From NCBI RefSeq assembly GCF_000023585.1, contig NC_012914.1, forward strand, positions 3,874,001 through 3,938,000: a stretch of 64,000 bases of DNA, written 5' to 3'. Positions within the stretch are counted from its first letter, which is position 1. Every line of letters begins with the position of its first letter. The DNA is from Paenibacillus sp. JDR-2 (GTDB lineage: Bacteria > Bacillota > Bacilli > Paenibacillales > Paenibacillaceae). Of the stretch, positions 18,064 to 27,512 are shown piece after piece. Position numbers and translations under genes: made by a program. A model generated the notes under the pieces. It saw only the letters and a program-made list of their open reading frames with translations. It had not been told where the DNA came from and ran no database searches.

Positions 18064-21000
18064 TTAGAACAACGACAACTGGTTGGATTCCGGAAGCCCG
18101 CGGAAGCAACCCATACCGGTTAATACCTCGATAATTGTTTTACTTGCCTTGGATCTTTGCTGGAAATCCTCGATGGACAAGAATTCGCCGGCATCCTTGG
18201 CAGCCGCTATATTACGCGCCGCATTCTCGCCAATACCGCCAATAGCCGAGAACGGAGGAATAAGCGTCTCACCGTCAACAATAAACTTCGTTGCATCGGA
18301 TCTATACAAATCAATTGGTTTGAAGGAAAAGCCTCGTGCTGTCATCTCAAGAGCCATTTCCAACAAGGAAATACTGTTTTTCTCTTTGGTTGTTGCATTA
18401 AAGCCTTTGTCCTCGATTTCGATGATCTTCTTCTGAATAGCATCGTAGCCTTGACAGAGCAACTCGAGATCAAAGTCTTCCGCGCGAACCGAGAAGTACG
18501 TTGCATAGTAATGAATCGGATAATACAGCTTGAAGTAGGCGGTCCGCACCGCGGAAATAACGTAAGCGGCGGCATGCGCCTTCGGGAACATGTATTCAAT
18601 CCGAAGACAGGAATCAATGTACCAGGCCGGCACCTTGCAGCGCTTCATCTCTTCAATCCATTCCGGCGTGAGACCTTTACCTTTACGCACGCTTTCCGTA
18701 ATTTTGAAAGCAAGTCCGGCATCCATGCCCGCTTTATAAATCAGATACAACATGATATCGTCACGGCAGCCGATAACGGTCTTGATATTACAAGTGCCTT
18801 TCTTAATCAGTTCCTGCGCATTGCCGAGCCATACCCCGGTACCATGCGATAATCCCGAAATCTGCAGCAAGTCGGCAAACGATGATGGCTGCGTCTCCTG
18901 AAGCATCTGGCGAACGAACTTCGTCCCCATCTCCGGTACTCCGTATGTCGCAACCGGCGTCCGGATCTTCTCGGGCGATACTTCCAGCGCTTTGGTCGAG
19001 TTAAACATGCTCATCACTTTCGGATCGTTCATCGGTATCGTTGTAGGGTCTACTCCCGTCAAATCCTGCAGCATCCGCATCATGGTCGGATCGTCATGCC
19101 CCAGAATATCAAGCTTCAGCAAATTGGCTTCAAAGGCGTGATAATCGAAATGCGTCGTCTTCCATTCCGCGTTCACGTCATCCGCCGGGAACTGCACCGG
19201 CGTAATGTCTTCGACTTCCATATAGTTCGGAACAACAACGATACCGCCCGGATGCTGGCCTGTACTCCGTTTCACGCCGGTTACACCCGAAGCAAGACGA
19301 GACAATTCCGCGCTGCGCCATGTTTTACTGTGATCCTCCGCATACTTACGCGCGAATCCGTATCCGGTTTTTTCGGCTACCGTACCAATTGTGCCGGCAC
19401 GGAATACACATTTGTCGCCGAACATGATCTTAGTAAAGTTATGCGCCGTTGGTTGGTATTCACCAGAGAAGTTAAGATCGATATCGGGAACTTTATCGCC
19501 CTTAAAACCAAGGAAGGTCTCAAACGGGATATCCTGTCCTTCGCCCTTCATCGGCAAATTGCAATTCGGACAGTTCTTGTCCGGCAAGTCAAATCCGCTT
19601 GGGACACTGCCGTCAAGGAACCATTCGCTGTGCCGGCATTCCGAGTTCTTGCACAAATAATGCGCTGGCAGCGGATTAACCTCTGATATGCCAAGGAAAG
19701 TAGCAACAACGGAAGAACCGACCGAACCCCGGGAGCCCACGAGATATCCGTCGGCATTGGACTTTTTAACCAGCTTCTCCGAGATTAAGTAGTTGGCGGA
19801 GAAACCGAATTTGATGATAGGCACAAGTTCCTTCTCAAGACGGTCGATAACTACCTGCGGTAGATCATCGCCGTACATGGATTTCGCCGTATCATAGCAT
19901 GTATTCCGGATTTCCTCTTCTGCCCCTTCGATAATCGGGGTAAACAGCTTATCCGGGAACATCTCGAATGGCTCGAACCGGTTAGACAGCTCCACCGTAT
20001 TCTTCACGACTACTTCATATGCCCTTGCTTCGCCTAGGAAGGCAAACTCCCGAAGCATCTCTTCGGTTGTGCGAAGATGCGCATCCGGCTTGCGCAAATC
20101 TTTAAGCGGGCTAAAGCCGGTAATGCCGTGAATCGCGATATCGCGATACAGCTTGTCCCGCGGGTTCAAATAATGGACGTTGCCGGTTGCGATAACAGGT
20201 TTGCCCAGTTCATCGCCAATCTCGCAAATACGGCGCATTGCCTGCTCAATCTCCGCGCGGCTGCCTACAAGCCCTTTATCGACAAGATGCATGTAGAAGT
20301 CAACCGGCTGGATCTCGAGCGCATCGTAGAATCGGGCTACCTCAAGAGCTTCTTCGTAAGATTTATTAAGCACCGTCTCGAAGAATTCGCCCTTCTCGCA
20401 GCCGGAAATCACGAGAATGCCTTCACGCATGTCAACAAGCTTGCTCTTTGGAATACAAGCAACCCGTTTGAAGTGCTCGGTATGAGAGATTGACACCATC
20501 TTGAACAAATTTTTCTTTCCGGCGGCATTTAACGCGTAAATATTGCAGTGGAATGGACGGGAGTTCGAAATATCAAGTCCAACATAATCGTTTAATTGAT
20601 GAAGTCCGGTAATATTGCGTTCCGCCGCGTCATTAATAAGTCCGAATAATACGCCGCCTAGTGCAACCGAGTCGTCAACGGCGCGGTGATGGTTATCCAA
20701 TGAAACTTTATATTTAGCAGATAATGTATTAAGCCTATGATTCTTCATCGTTGGATGCAGGAATCTCGCCAGTTCCAACGTATCCAGAACGGGATTCGTA
20801 ACATCCGGCATGCCTATCGACTTCAAGTTAGCTTGAATAAATCCGATATCGAACCTGGCGTTGTGCGCAACGAGAATGGAATCACCGATAAAATCAATAA
20901 ATTCTCGCAGCTTAGGTTCAAGCTCCGGCGCATCCTTGACCATCTCGTCATTGATGTTGGTCAACTGCTGAATATGATAAGGAATCTTCTCGTGCGGATT

Positions 21001-22377
21001 GATAAAGGTAGAGAAACGATCGACTTCCTTGCCTTCCCTCATCTTAACGCCCGCAAGCTCAATAATTTTATTATTAATAATGGATAAGCCCGTTGTTTCG
21101 ATATCGAATACAATGTATTCCGCTGTTGCCAATGCTGCTTCCCGCGAATTCAAGACCATCGGCACCGCATCATTGACTACATTGGCTTCCAGTCCGAACA
21201 ATACTTGAATACCATTCTTTTTCGCCGACTTAAAGGCTTCGGGATAACAGTGTATATTGCTGTGATCCGTGATTGCAATCGCCTTGTGGCCCCATTTGGC
21301 AGCCATCTTCACATACTCGCCGATAGGCGTTACCGCGTCCATCGCGCTCATTGTGGAATGAAGATGGAATTCAACGCGTTTCTCTTCCGCATTGTCTTTA
21401 CGGTCTGGCGGCGAAGAGATTTCCTGGAGATCATTAGGGATCATCACAAGTTCAGGCTCCTGCATGAAGCGGTCGTAATCGACCTTGCCGCGCGCCTTCA
21501 CCCATTTGCCATTCGACAACAGACTGAGGATTTTCACATCTTCCTTCGTCTTGGCAAACATTTTCATCGCCATGGAATCAGTGAAGTCCGTTACGTTAAA
21601 GGTGAATAAGGTCATTCCGTTGCGGAGTTCCTTCACCTCGAGGCCAAATACAGCGCCCTGAACCGTAACTTTCTTCTCTTCCTCCCGGATGTTCATAAGC
21701 GGAGTAGGCTCATCGCGTATGTCATAACCCATCGCCAGTTTGACAGGCTCATCATCACCGTCAGCCTCACCCGCTTCAGCAACGCTCTCCATAATCTGGA
21801 TAACGGCTTCCCTCTCCGCTTGTTCCCGCTTCTGCTGGAACTCCTCGTAAACATCCTGTCTGACCTGCTCGCCGACCTCCAGCTTTACTCGGTAGTTACG
21901 GGCGAAGGTTCTCTCGTAAAAGCTGCTGATTGCTTCGTCGATCTTCTTCTTCTTCGCCAGTTCCAGCCCCATGCCATCCAGCAGCGATACGACAATCATT
22001 TCGTCTGTCGGTTCCATGCCGGCTTTGCTTAGCCAGCCGTTAACCGATGGATTCTCCTGCTGTACCCATTCCAAGAATAAAGGCCAATATTCTCGTGCAA
22101 TGTCTGCCGAAGGAACGGCATCATCATAAAGAAGCTTAAAAGAAATCTCCGCAATATGCGCGAACTTCATGTTTACGGCTTGAGTAAGGGCCATAAAAGC
22201 CTTATAAGGAACTAAAGACGTTTTGCGAATGCAAAACGTCCATTTTCTGTTGCTTTTCCCTACAATGACTTGTTCGATATAACCGTCTTTGTAATAGGAA
22301 TTTATAATTTCGAGCGGCAGCCCCGCTTGCTGCATAAGCAGCTCAAAGCGCTGCCGGTTGTCTCCGGTTTGGCTCAT
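18064..22377 (-). CDS. polC: DNA polymerase III alpha subunit, PolC type
   Basis: Replicative DNA polymerase of low-GC Gram-positives. The 1437-aa protein shows an N-terminal domain, an OB fold, a PHP domain (VEFHLHSTMSAMD) split by a DnaQ-like 3'-5' exonuclease (YIVFDIETTGLS), a zinc-binding module (CKNSEC ... CPNC) and the C-family palm with PDIDLNFSGEYQ. I placed the start at the ATG at 22377; an in-frame TTG three codons upstream sits too close to AGGAG. It follows proS as in B. subtilis. PHP and exonuclease residues look intact. Confidence 0.97.
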   Translation of the reverse strand: MSQTGDNRQRFELLMQQAGLPLEIINSYYKDGYIEQVIVGKSNRKWTFCIRKTSLVPYKAFMALTQAVNMKFAHIAEISFKLLYDDAVPSADIAREYWPLFLEWVQQENPSVNGWLSKAGMEPTDEMIVVSLLDGMGLELAKKKKIDEAISSFYERTFARNYRVKLEVGEQVRQDVYEEFQQKREQAEREAVIQIMESVAEAGEADGDDEPVKLAMGYDIRDEPTPLMNIREEEKKVTVQGAVFGLEVKELRNGMTLFTFNVTDFTDSMAMKMFAKTKEDVKILSLLSNGKWVKARGKVDYDRFMQEPELVMIPNDLQEISSPPDRKDNAEEKRVEFHLHSTMSAMDAVTPIGEYVKMAAKWGHKAIAITDHSNIHCYPEAFKSAKKNGIQVLFGLEANVVNDAVPMVLNSREAALATAEYIVFDIETTGLSIINNKIIELAGVKMREGKEVDRFSTFINPHEKIPYHIQQLTNINDEMVKDAPELEPKLREFIDFIGDSILVAHNARFDIGFIQANLKSIGMPDVTNPVLDTLELARFLHPTMKNHRLNTLSAKYKVSLDNHHRAVDDSVALGGVLFGLINDAAERNITGLHQLNDYVGLDISNSRPFHCNIYALNAAGKKNLFKMVSISHTEHFKRVACIPKSKLVDMREGILVISGCEKGEFFETVLNKSYEEALEVARFYDALEIQPVDFYMHLVDKGLVGSRAEIEQAMRRICEIGDELGKPVIATGNVHYLNPRDKLYRDIAIHGITGFSPLKDLRKPDAHLRTTEEMLREFAFLGEARAYEVVVKNTVELSNRFEPFEMFPDKLFTPIIEGAEEEIRNTCYDTAKSMYGDDLPQVVIDRLEKELVPIIKFGFSANYLISEKLVKKSNADGYLVGSRGSVGSSVVATFLGISEVNPLPAHYLCKNSECRHSEWFLDGSVPSGFDLPDKNCPNCNLPMKGEGQDIPFETFLGFKGDKVPDIDLNFSGEYQPTAHNFTKIMFGDKCVFRAGTIGTVAEKTGYGFARKYAEDHSKTWRSAELSRLASGVTGVKRSTGQHPGGIVVVPNYMEVEDITPVQFPADDVNAEWKTTHFDYHAFEANLLKLDILGHDDPTMMRMLQDLTGVDPTTIPMNDPKVMSMFNSTKALEVSPEKIRTPVATYGVPEMGTKFVRQMLQETQPSSFADLLQISGLSHGTGVWLGNAQELIKKGTCNIKTVIGCRDDIMLYLIYKAGMDAGLAFKITESVRKGKGLTPEWIEEMKRCKVPAWYIDSCLRIEYMFPKAHAAAYVISAVRTAYFKLYYPIHYYATYFSVRAEDFDLELLCQGYDAIQKKIIEIEDKGFNATTKEKNSISLLEMALEMTARGFSFKPIDLYRSDATKFIVDGETLIPPFSAIGGIGENAARNIAAAKDAGEFLSIEDFQQRSKASKTIIEVLTGMGCFRGLPESNQLSLF

Positions 22378-22419
22378 GGCAATCAATCACTCCTGTACGA
22401 TCCAATCCGATCGATGCTA

Positions 22420-23868
22420 TTAGTAGGCACGTGCAAATACGACCGTGTGCTCCGCATGATCACCGCATACGAGACATTTGCTTTTCTTCTTCTCCGGTTC
22501 GAATGGAATGTTGCGGCTTGTTGCGCCAGTCTCTTCCTTCACTTGCTTCTCGCAAGCGGCGGAACCACACCAGCCAGCCAAAACGAATCCACGTTTCTCT
22601 TCCATCGAAGCTTTCATCTCGTCAAGCGTTTCTACATCGTAGAAATTATCTTCACGGAATTGCTTTGCTTTCTCATACATGTCGCGTTGAATATCGGCAA
22701 GCATCGTTTCCACTTCCGCAAGCAGGTTATCCTGGCGGACGATTCGTTTCTCTCCGCTTACGCGCGACGCAAGAACAACTTGCCCATTTTCCATATCACG
22801 AGGACCAAGCTCAAGACGAAGCGGAACACCGCGCATCTCGTATTCGTTGAACTTCCAGCCCGGACTTACGTCGGAACGGTCATCAACTTTAACGCGGACG
22901 CCGGCTTTTTTCAGTTCTGCATAAAGCTCGTCAACTCGGCCAACCACTTGATCACGGGTTTTAGCCGGACCAATTGGGATCATAATCACTTGTGTTGGCG
23001 CAACCTTCGGAGGCAATGCCAGACCGCGGTCGTCTCCATGAACCATAATCATAGCACCAATCAGCCGCGTACTCACGCCCCAAGATGTGGTATGCGCGAA
23101 TTGAAGGGTATTCTCTCGGTCCAAATATTTGATGTCAAACGCAACGGCAAATTTTGTGCCCAGATAATGAGACGTACCGGCTTGCACCGCTTTGCCGTCC
23201 TTCATCATCGCTTCGATGGAATACGTGTTAACCGCACCGGCAAATCGCTCGGAAGGAGTCTTCTCCCCTTCAATTACCGGAATGGCAAGGAACTCTTCCA
23301 CGAATTCACGGTAGACAGTCAACATTCTCATCGTTTCTTCGCGAGCTTCATCTTCGGTCTCGTGAGCCGTATGGCCTTCCTGCCACAGGAATTCGCTAGT
23401 GCGAAGGAACGGCAAAGTACGCTTTTCCCAGCGCACAACGTTCGCCCATTGATTAATAAGGAGTGGCAGATCACGGTACGATTGTATCCATTTCGCATAC
23501 ATATGGCCAAACATCGTTTCCGATGTCGGACGAATAGCAAGGCGCTCTTCCAGCTTCTCGCCTGCTGCTTCCGTTACCCAAGGCAGCTCCGGATTAAAGC
23601 CCTCGACATGCTCCTTCTCTTTTTGGAAGAAGCTCTCCGGAATAAAGAGCGGGAAGTAAGCGTTGCGGTGGCCGGTTTCCTTGAAACGGCGGTCTAGGTC
23701 GCGTTGAATATTTTCCCAAAGCTCATAGCCTTCCGGACGGAAAACAATACAGCCGCGTACCGGCGAATAGTCCATGAGCTCCGCTTTTTTAATAACATCG
23801 ATATACCATCTAGAAAAATCTTCGCCTTGTGGCGTAATTTCGGTAACAAACTGTTTATCCTTGGACAT
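22420..23868 (-). CDS. proS: Prolyl-tRNA synthetase, archaeal/eukaryotic-type (short form)
   Basis: Charges tRNA-Pro. The 482-aa protein is of the short ProRS type: it begins with TEITPQGEDFSRWY and has the class II motif 2 region RWEKRTLPFLRTSEFLWQEG. It lacks the YbaK-like editing insertion of the roughly 570-aa bacterial type. A C-terminal zinc-binding-like domain has four Cys (GWCGSAACE, CLVCG) and the chain ends in Tyr. The start at ATG 23868, 7 nt after the rseP stop with GAGGGGAG upstream, gives the usual length. It occupies the position where B. subtilis has bacterial-type ProS. Confidence 0.93.
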   Translation of the reverse strand: MSKDKQFVTEITPQGEDFSRWYIDVIKKAELMDYSPVRGCIVFRPEGYELWENIQRDLDRRFKETGHRNAYFPLFIPESFFQKEKEHVEGFNPELPWVTEAAGEKLEERLAIRPTSETMFGHMYAKWIQSYRDLPLLINQWANVVRWEKRTLPFLRTSEFLWQEGHTAHETEDEAREETMRMLTVYREFVEEFLAIPVIEGEKTPSERFAGAVNTYSIEAMMKDGKAVQAGTSHYLGTKFAVAFDIKYLDRENTLQFAHTTSWGVSTRLIGAMIMVHGDDRGLALPPKVAPTQVIMIPIGPAKTRDQVVGRVDELYAELKKAGVRVKVDDRSDVSPGWKFNEYEMRGVPLRLELGPRDMENGQVVLASRVSGEKRIVRQDNLLAEVETMLADIQRDMYEKAKQFREDNFYDVETLDEMKASMEEKRGFVLAGWCGSAACEKQVKEETGATSRNIPFEPEKKKSKCLVCGDHAEHTVVFARAY

Positions 23869-23875
23869 AACCGAC

Positions 23876-25141
23876 TTATGGCTCCCCTCGTACCAATCGC
23901 AAAATATCATTGTAAGTCACCACAAGCATCAGCAGCATAATTAAGGCAAAACCGATGAAGTGGACCATGCTTTCCCGGTTCGGATTAACCGGACGCCCGC
24001 GAACTGCCTCGAGTCCGAGGAAGATAAGCCTGCTGCCATCAAGTGCGGGAATCGGCAGCAAGTTGAATATACCTAGATATAGGCTTAACAAAGCCGTCCA
24101 TGACGTCAAATCCGTGATCCCTTTGCGGGCAATTTCACTAGTCATTTCTGCTGTACGGACAGGTCCGCCCAGGTCATCCAGCTTAAAGTCTCCAATGATG
24201 ATTTTCTTGAAGCCTTCAAAAATGCTGACCGTCATTGTCTTCATCAGCTTCGCTGCACCTGTAACGGTCTCGCCCACAGTTGCGCTGCGGAACTGATAGG
24301 CCGCTCTAAGGCCAACCTTGCCAACGCCTTGATCATCCGCTACCGGAGTCAGCTTAATCGGTTCAAGCGCCCCATTGCGGATAACATTCAGTTGAATCGA
24401 TTTGCCTGCGGAAGCACCGATAATATCAATCATTTTGTCATAATCGGTGCCGATCTTGACGCCGTTTACGGTATCGATCAAATCACCTTTTTGAAGTTGT
24501 GCATGCTCGGCCGGCATTCCTTTGGTTACCTCATCAACCAGCAAGCCTTGCGGCGTTCCGGCAAGTTGTATGTATACCATGAACAAAACAAACGCAAGCA
24601 CAAAGTTCATGAGAGGGCCGGCAAAAATCGACATGGCGCGTGCGCCAACCGACTTGCTTCCGAATTGACGGTCAATCGGAGCGATCTGCGTTTCTTTCCC
24701 TCTCGAAATGAGAAGTGCGGTAGGATGTACGGAGAAACGGTCGTTCTCCCCTTCAACGTCAAGGGCGATGAACAAATCCTTCTCCAGATCAATACCAGTC
24801 ACTTCCCCGCGAATAACACCGCTCCGCTCATCCAGGCGATCGAGATAAATTCGGGTAACCTGGTTATTCTTCACCCGAACGGCTATTGTTTGGCCGACAG
24901 TAACCTCTACAATCTCCGGATCCTCACCTGCCATGCGGACGAAGCCGCCTGCGGGCACAAGTCTCAGCGTAAAGCGAGTTTCACCTCGTTTGATCGAGAA
25001 TAGCTTCGGCCCAAAGCCGATAGCGAATTCCCGAACCAATATCCCGGCGCGTTTCGCGAAAAAATAGTGTCCCCATTCATGGATGGTGACAATAACAAAA
25101 AATACGAGCACGGTCATAAATATGACCCGAATCATCTCCAT
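23876..25141 (-). CDS. rseP: Site-2 intramembrane zinc metalloprotease (RseP/RasP)
   Basis: Cleaves membrane substrates such as anti-sigma factors and signal-peptide remnants. The 421-aa protein has HEWGH at residues 21-25 in the first membrane segment, a PDZ domain in the middle (GMPAEHAQLQKGDLIDTVNG), and the second active-site motif PALDGSR near the C-terminus among further membrane segments. The ATG at 25141 with AGGAGGCTCGCT was chosen over an upstream in-frame codon. It lies between dxr and proS in the standard order. Confidence 0.95.
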   Translation of the reverse strand: MEMIRVIFMTVLVFFVIVTIHEWGHYFFAKRAGILVREFAIGFGPKLFSIKRGETRFTLRLVPAGGFVRMAGEDPEIVEVTVGQTIAVRVKNNQVTRIYLDRLDERSGVIRGEVTGIDLEKDLFIALDVEGENDRFSVHPTALLISRGKETQIAPIDRQFGSKSVGARAMSIFAGPLMNFVLAFVLFMVYIQLAGTPQGLLVDEVTKGMPAEHAQLQKGDLIDTVNGVKIGTDYDKMIDIIGASAGKSIQLNVIRNGALEPIKLTPVADDQGVGKVGLRAAYQFRSATVGETVTGAAKLMKTMTVSIFEGFKKIIIGDFKLDDLGGPVRTAEMTSEIARKGITDLTSWTALLSLYLGIFNLLPIPALDGSRLIFLGLEAVRGRPVNPNRESMVHFIGFALIMLLMLVVTYNDILRLVRGEP

Positions 25142-25227
25142 AGCGAGCCTCCTGTTCGTAACGGCCTGTACATAGATTATCATTATTCTCCCGTACGATA
25201 CAAGAGAACCGCAGGTTACAGCAAAAG

Positions 25228-26367
25228 CTAGATGATTGCGGCCTCTTTACGAGCCCAAGCATCAATTTCTGCAATAGCCTGCAAATCATTTACTGCTGTT
25301 ACCGAGTGGCGCTCGAGAACGCGCTCCAGCACTCGCTCAATGCCCAAGAAATCAATCTCCCCGTTCAGGAAACGGGCTACAGCAACCTCGTTAGCTGCAT
25401 TAAACACGGTTGGAGCCGAATCACCGGCACGGCCGCAGTCAAAGGCAAGCTTGAGACATGGGTATCTGGCGAAATCCATCTCGCGGAAATGCAATTTTCC
25501 GATTGCCGCTAGATCGAGCCGGCCAGTCGGGGTTGGAAGGCGATTCGGATAAGTCAGCGCGTACTGGATAGGAACCCGCATATCCGGCATGCCCAACTGA
25601 GCAATTACGCTGTTGTCGCTGAATTCCACAAACGAATGGATGATGCTTTCCGGATGGATCAAGACCTTAATCTGATCGTAGGTCACATCAAACAGCCATC
25701 TAGCTTCGATGACCTCCAGCCCTTTGTTCACCATGGTAGCGGAATCGATCGTAATCTTGGCTCCCATGGACCAGTTCGGATGGTTTAACGCTTCAGCTAC
25801 CGATACGCCTTCCAACTGTTCACGAGTACGGTCGCGGAACGATCCGCCCGATGCCGTCAGGGTAAGCTGCTGCAAAGCTTTAGGATCTTCCCCGTTCAAG
25901 CATTGGAAAATCGCCGAATGCTCGCTGTCCACCGGTATAATCGAGACGCCTTTTTGTCTGGCACGCTCCATTACGATATGACCGGCCGTCACGAGGGTTT
26001 CTTTGTTCGCCAGCGCAATCGTCTTGCCAGCCTCAATAGCGGCAAGAGTTGCAGGAAGTCCACGGCTGCCAACAATCGCTGTTACAACAACGTCGGCATC
26101 ATTATTCGCCGCGATTTCTACAAGACCCTCCTCGCCATACAGGACCTGCGTGCCCGAAGGCAATTCAGGCTTTGCTTGCTCAGCCAACTCCTTATTAGCG
26201 AGGCAAACCACAGAAGGCCGGAATTGCTTAGCCTGCTCGATCAGCAGCTGAAGGTTATTGCCTGCCGATAAGCCGACAACCTGATAGCGGTCCGGATCAT
26301 TGGCTATGACGTCAAGCGTCTGGGTGCCGATAGAGCCGGTGGAGCCTAATATGGTGATTTTTTTCAT
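25228..26367 (-). CDS. dxr: 1-deoxy-D-xylulose 5-phosphate reductoisomerase
   Basis: Second enzyme of the MEP isoprenoid pathway, converting DXP to MEP with NADPH. The 379-aa product begins MKKITILGSTGSIG with the dinucleotide-binding loop at 8-14 and has LANKETLV and PVDSEHSAIFQ, the metal and substrate region. The ATG at 26367 has CCAGGAGGAATCC directly upstream and gives the family length. The frame stays open for about 105 codons further upstream, but that stretch is built of inverted repeats and does not look like protein. Confidence 0.96.
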   Translation of the reverse strand: MKKITILGSTGSIGTQTLDVIANDPDRYQVVGLSAGNNLQLLIEQAKQFRPSVVCLANKELAEQAKPELPSGTQVLYGEEGLVEIAANNDADVVVTAIVGSRGLPATLAAIEAGKTIALANKETLVTAGHIVMERARQKGVSIIPVDSEHSAIFQCLNGEDPKALQQLTLTASGGSFRDRTREQLEGVSVAEALNHPNWSMGAKITIDSATMVNKGLEVIEARWLFDVTYDQIKVLIHPESIIHSFVEFSDNSVIAQLGMPDMRVPIQYALTYPNRLPTPTGRLDLAAIGKLHFREMDFARYPCLKLAFDCGRAGDSAPTVFNAANEVAVARFLNGEIDFLGIERVLERVLERHSVTAVNDLQAIAEIDAWARKEAAII

Positions 26368-26691
26368 GGATTCCTCCTGGAACTCGTTTGATGCTTCTTT
26401 GCTCTGGAAAAGCATTCGCTGCGCGAAAGTGTCATGGCTTCGATCGCTGTTGTCCATGAATTTCTTGATCTCAATCCGCTTAGCGGTTGAAATTCCTGGA
26501 CAAAGGCGAACACTACGTTTCTCCACCACGACACTTTCGCTCCTCTCACTCCTAAGAGCAAAATATGACTGGCACTCCTTCCAAGTCGGAATGCCAAAGA
26601 AAAAAGATGGAGAGCACGGGAAAGCATTATTAACATGTCGAAAGCTCCATGTTAAGAGTTGTCCACGAGTGGATAACTCCACTCTCTCTGT
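26368..26691 (-). other. cdsA-dxr intergenic region packed with nested inverted repeats (candidate structured leader RNA or palindromic element)
   Basis: This 324-bp gap holds at least five inverted repeats. (1) 26422-26436 with 26525-26539, 15 bp, fully paired in minus-strand RNA counting one G-U. (2) Nested inside, 26449-26463 with 26488-26502, 15 bp with one mismatch. (3) At its tip, CCGC (26475-26478) with GCGG (26482-26485). (4) A TGGCATTCC / GGAGTGCCA hairpin near 26570-26595. (5) TTAACATG 26629-26636 with CATGTTAA 26647-26654. A further imperfect GAGTT..TCCA / TGGA..AACTC lies at 26655-26678 and ATGCTT / AAGCAT stands next to the dxr start. No T-box motif or known riboswitch core was recognised, and no promoter is evident. 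Confidence 0.7.
26422..26539 (-). repeat. Nested long inverted repeat upstream of dxr
   Basis: The outer arms GCGAAAGTGTC[A/G]TGG and the inner arms TTGTCCA[T/G]GAATTTC are each 15 bp with a single difference between arms. They enclose a CAA-CCGC / GCGG-TTG tip. Together they would make a long two-step hairpin with one internal loop between the two stems. Confidence 0.85.
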
Positions 26692-27486
26692 TTATGTAGG
26701 TATCAAATCGGTCAGAATCAACAAAGGGAACACGATAATCCAACTGTCGAAACGGTCGAGAACACCACCGTGGCCCGGCAGAATAGAACCGGAATCCTTG
26801 ATGTTGCGGACGCGTTTGTAAGCCGATTGGATAAGGTCGCCTAATTGACCGGCTACCGCTACGATAAGACCGATCAGCAAAGATGTCCCAATGTCTATAA
26901 CATGAGGAGCGCAGACCGCGAAAATAAGCGCTGCAATTACCGCAAGGACAACACCGCCGACAGCACCTTCAATTGTCTTGTTAGGGCTTATAGAAGGCCA
27001 CAGCTTATGCTTACCCAACGACCGCCCGACAAAATACGCACCTGCATCGGACGCAACGTTGCAAGTAATAATAAGAAACGACCAGAAGATGCCATGGTGA
27101 CCAAGATCACGAACAGCATTCATCGAGCTGAAGCCGTAACCTACATATAAAGCGCCTAACAACATAAGCGAGGCGCCGTCGATAGTTATTTTATTTTTGG
27201 TGAATACCGTTACCGACAGCAGCAAGAAAGCCAACACCCATAACACGGTAATCGCCGAAGGTGAATCTACGTCCATGAGCTTCCATGGCAAAACGAACAT
27301 AAGCACGCCTGCATAACCAAGCAGGGACGCCGGTTCATTCCACGAGTGCCCGTTCATCTTCGTATATTCATTAAATCCAAGCAAAGCAAGCAAGACTAGA
27401 GCAGCTGCATAAAACCATCCGCCGGCTAATAGCAATGCAACAAATGCTGCGCCGGCAAGCAGTCCCCAAATGATTCTCTGTTTCAA
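26692..27486 (-). CDS. cdsA: Phosphatidate cytidylyltransferase (CDP-diglyceride synthase)
   Basis: Integral membrane enzyme making CDP-diacylglycerol for phospholipid synthesis. The 264-aa product has about seven hydrophobic segments and the CTP-transferase signature near the C-terminus: SAYKRVRNIKDSGSILPG followed by HGGVLDRFDS. The chosen start is TTG at 27486 behind GGAGAGTGACC, giving the N-terminus KQRIIWGLLAG; the upstream open frame overlaps uppS. It follows uppS with a 26-bp gap. Confidence 0.94.
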   Translation of the reverse strand: MKQRIIWGLLAGAAFVALLLAGGWFYAAALVLLALLGFNEYTKMNGHSWNEPASLLGYAGVLMFVLPWKLMDVDSPSAITVLWVLAFLLLSVTVFTKNKITIDGASLMLLGALYVGYGFSSMNAVRDLGHHGIFWSFLIITCNVASDAGAYFVGRSLGKHKLWPSISPNKTIEGAVGGVVLAVIAALIFAVCAPHVIDIGTSLLIGLIVAVAGQLGDLIQSAYKRVRNIKDSGSILPGHGGVLDRFDSWIIVFPLLILTDLIPT

Positions 27487-27512
27487 GTGATGGTCACTCT
27501 CCGTTATCGATG

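Noticed and set aside
26368..26682. A 105-residue N-terminal extension of Dxr in the same frame
   Set aside because: A strong binding site precedes the ATG at 26367, which gives the family length; the upstream translation consists of inverted-repeat sequence.
26368..26691. T-box or known riboswitch before dxr
   Set aside because: No T-box sequence (AGGGTGG-type bulge), terminator/antiterminator pair or recognised ligand-binding core was seen.
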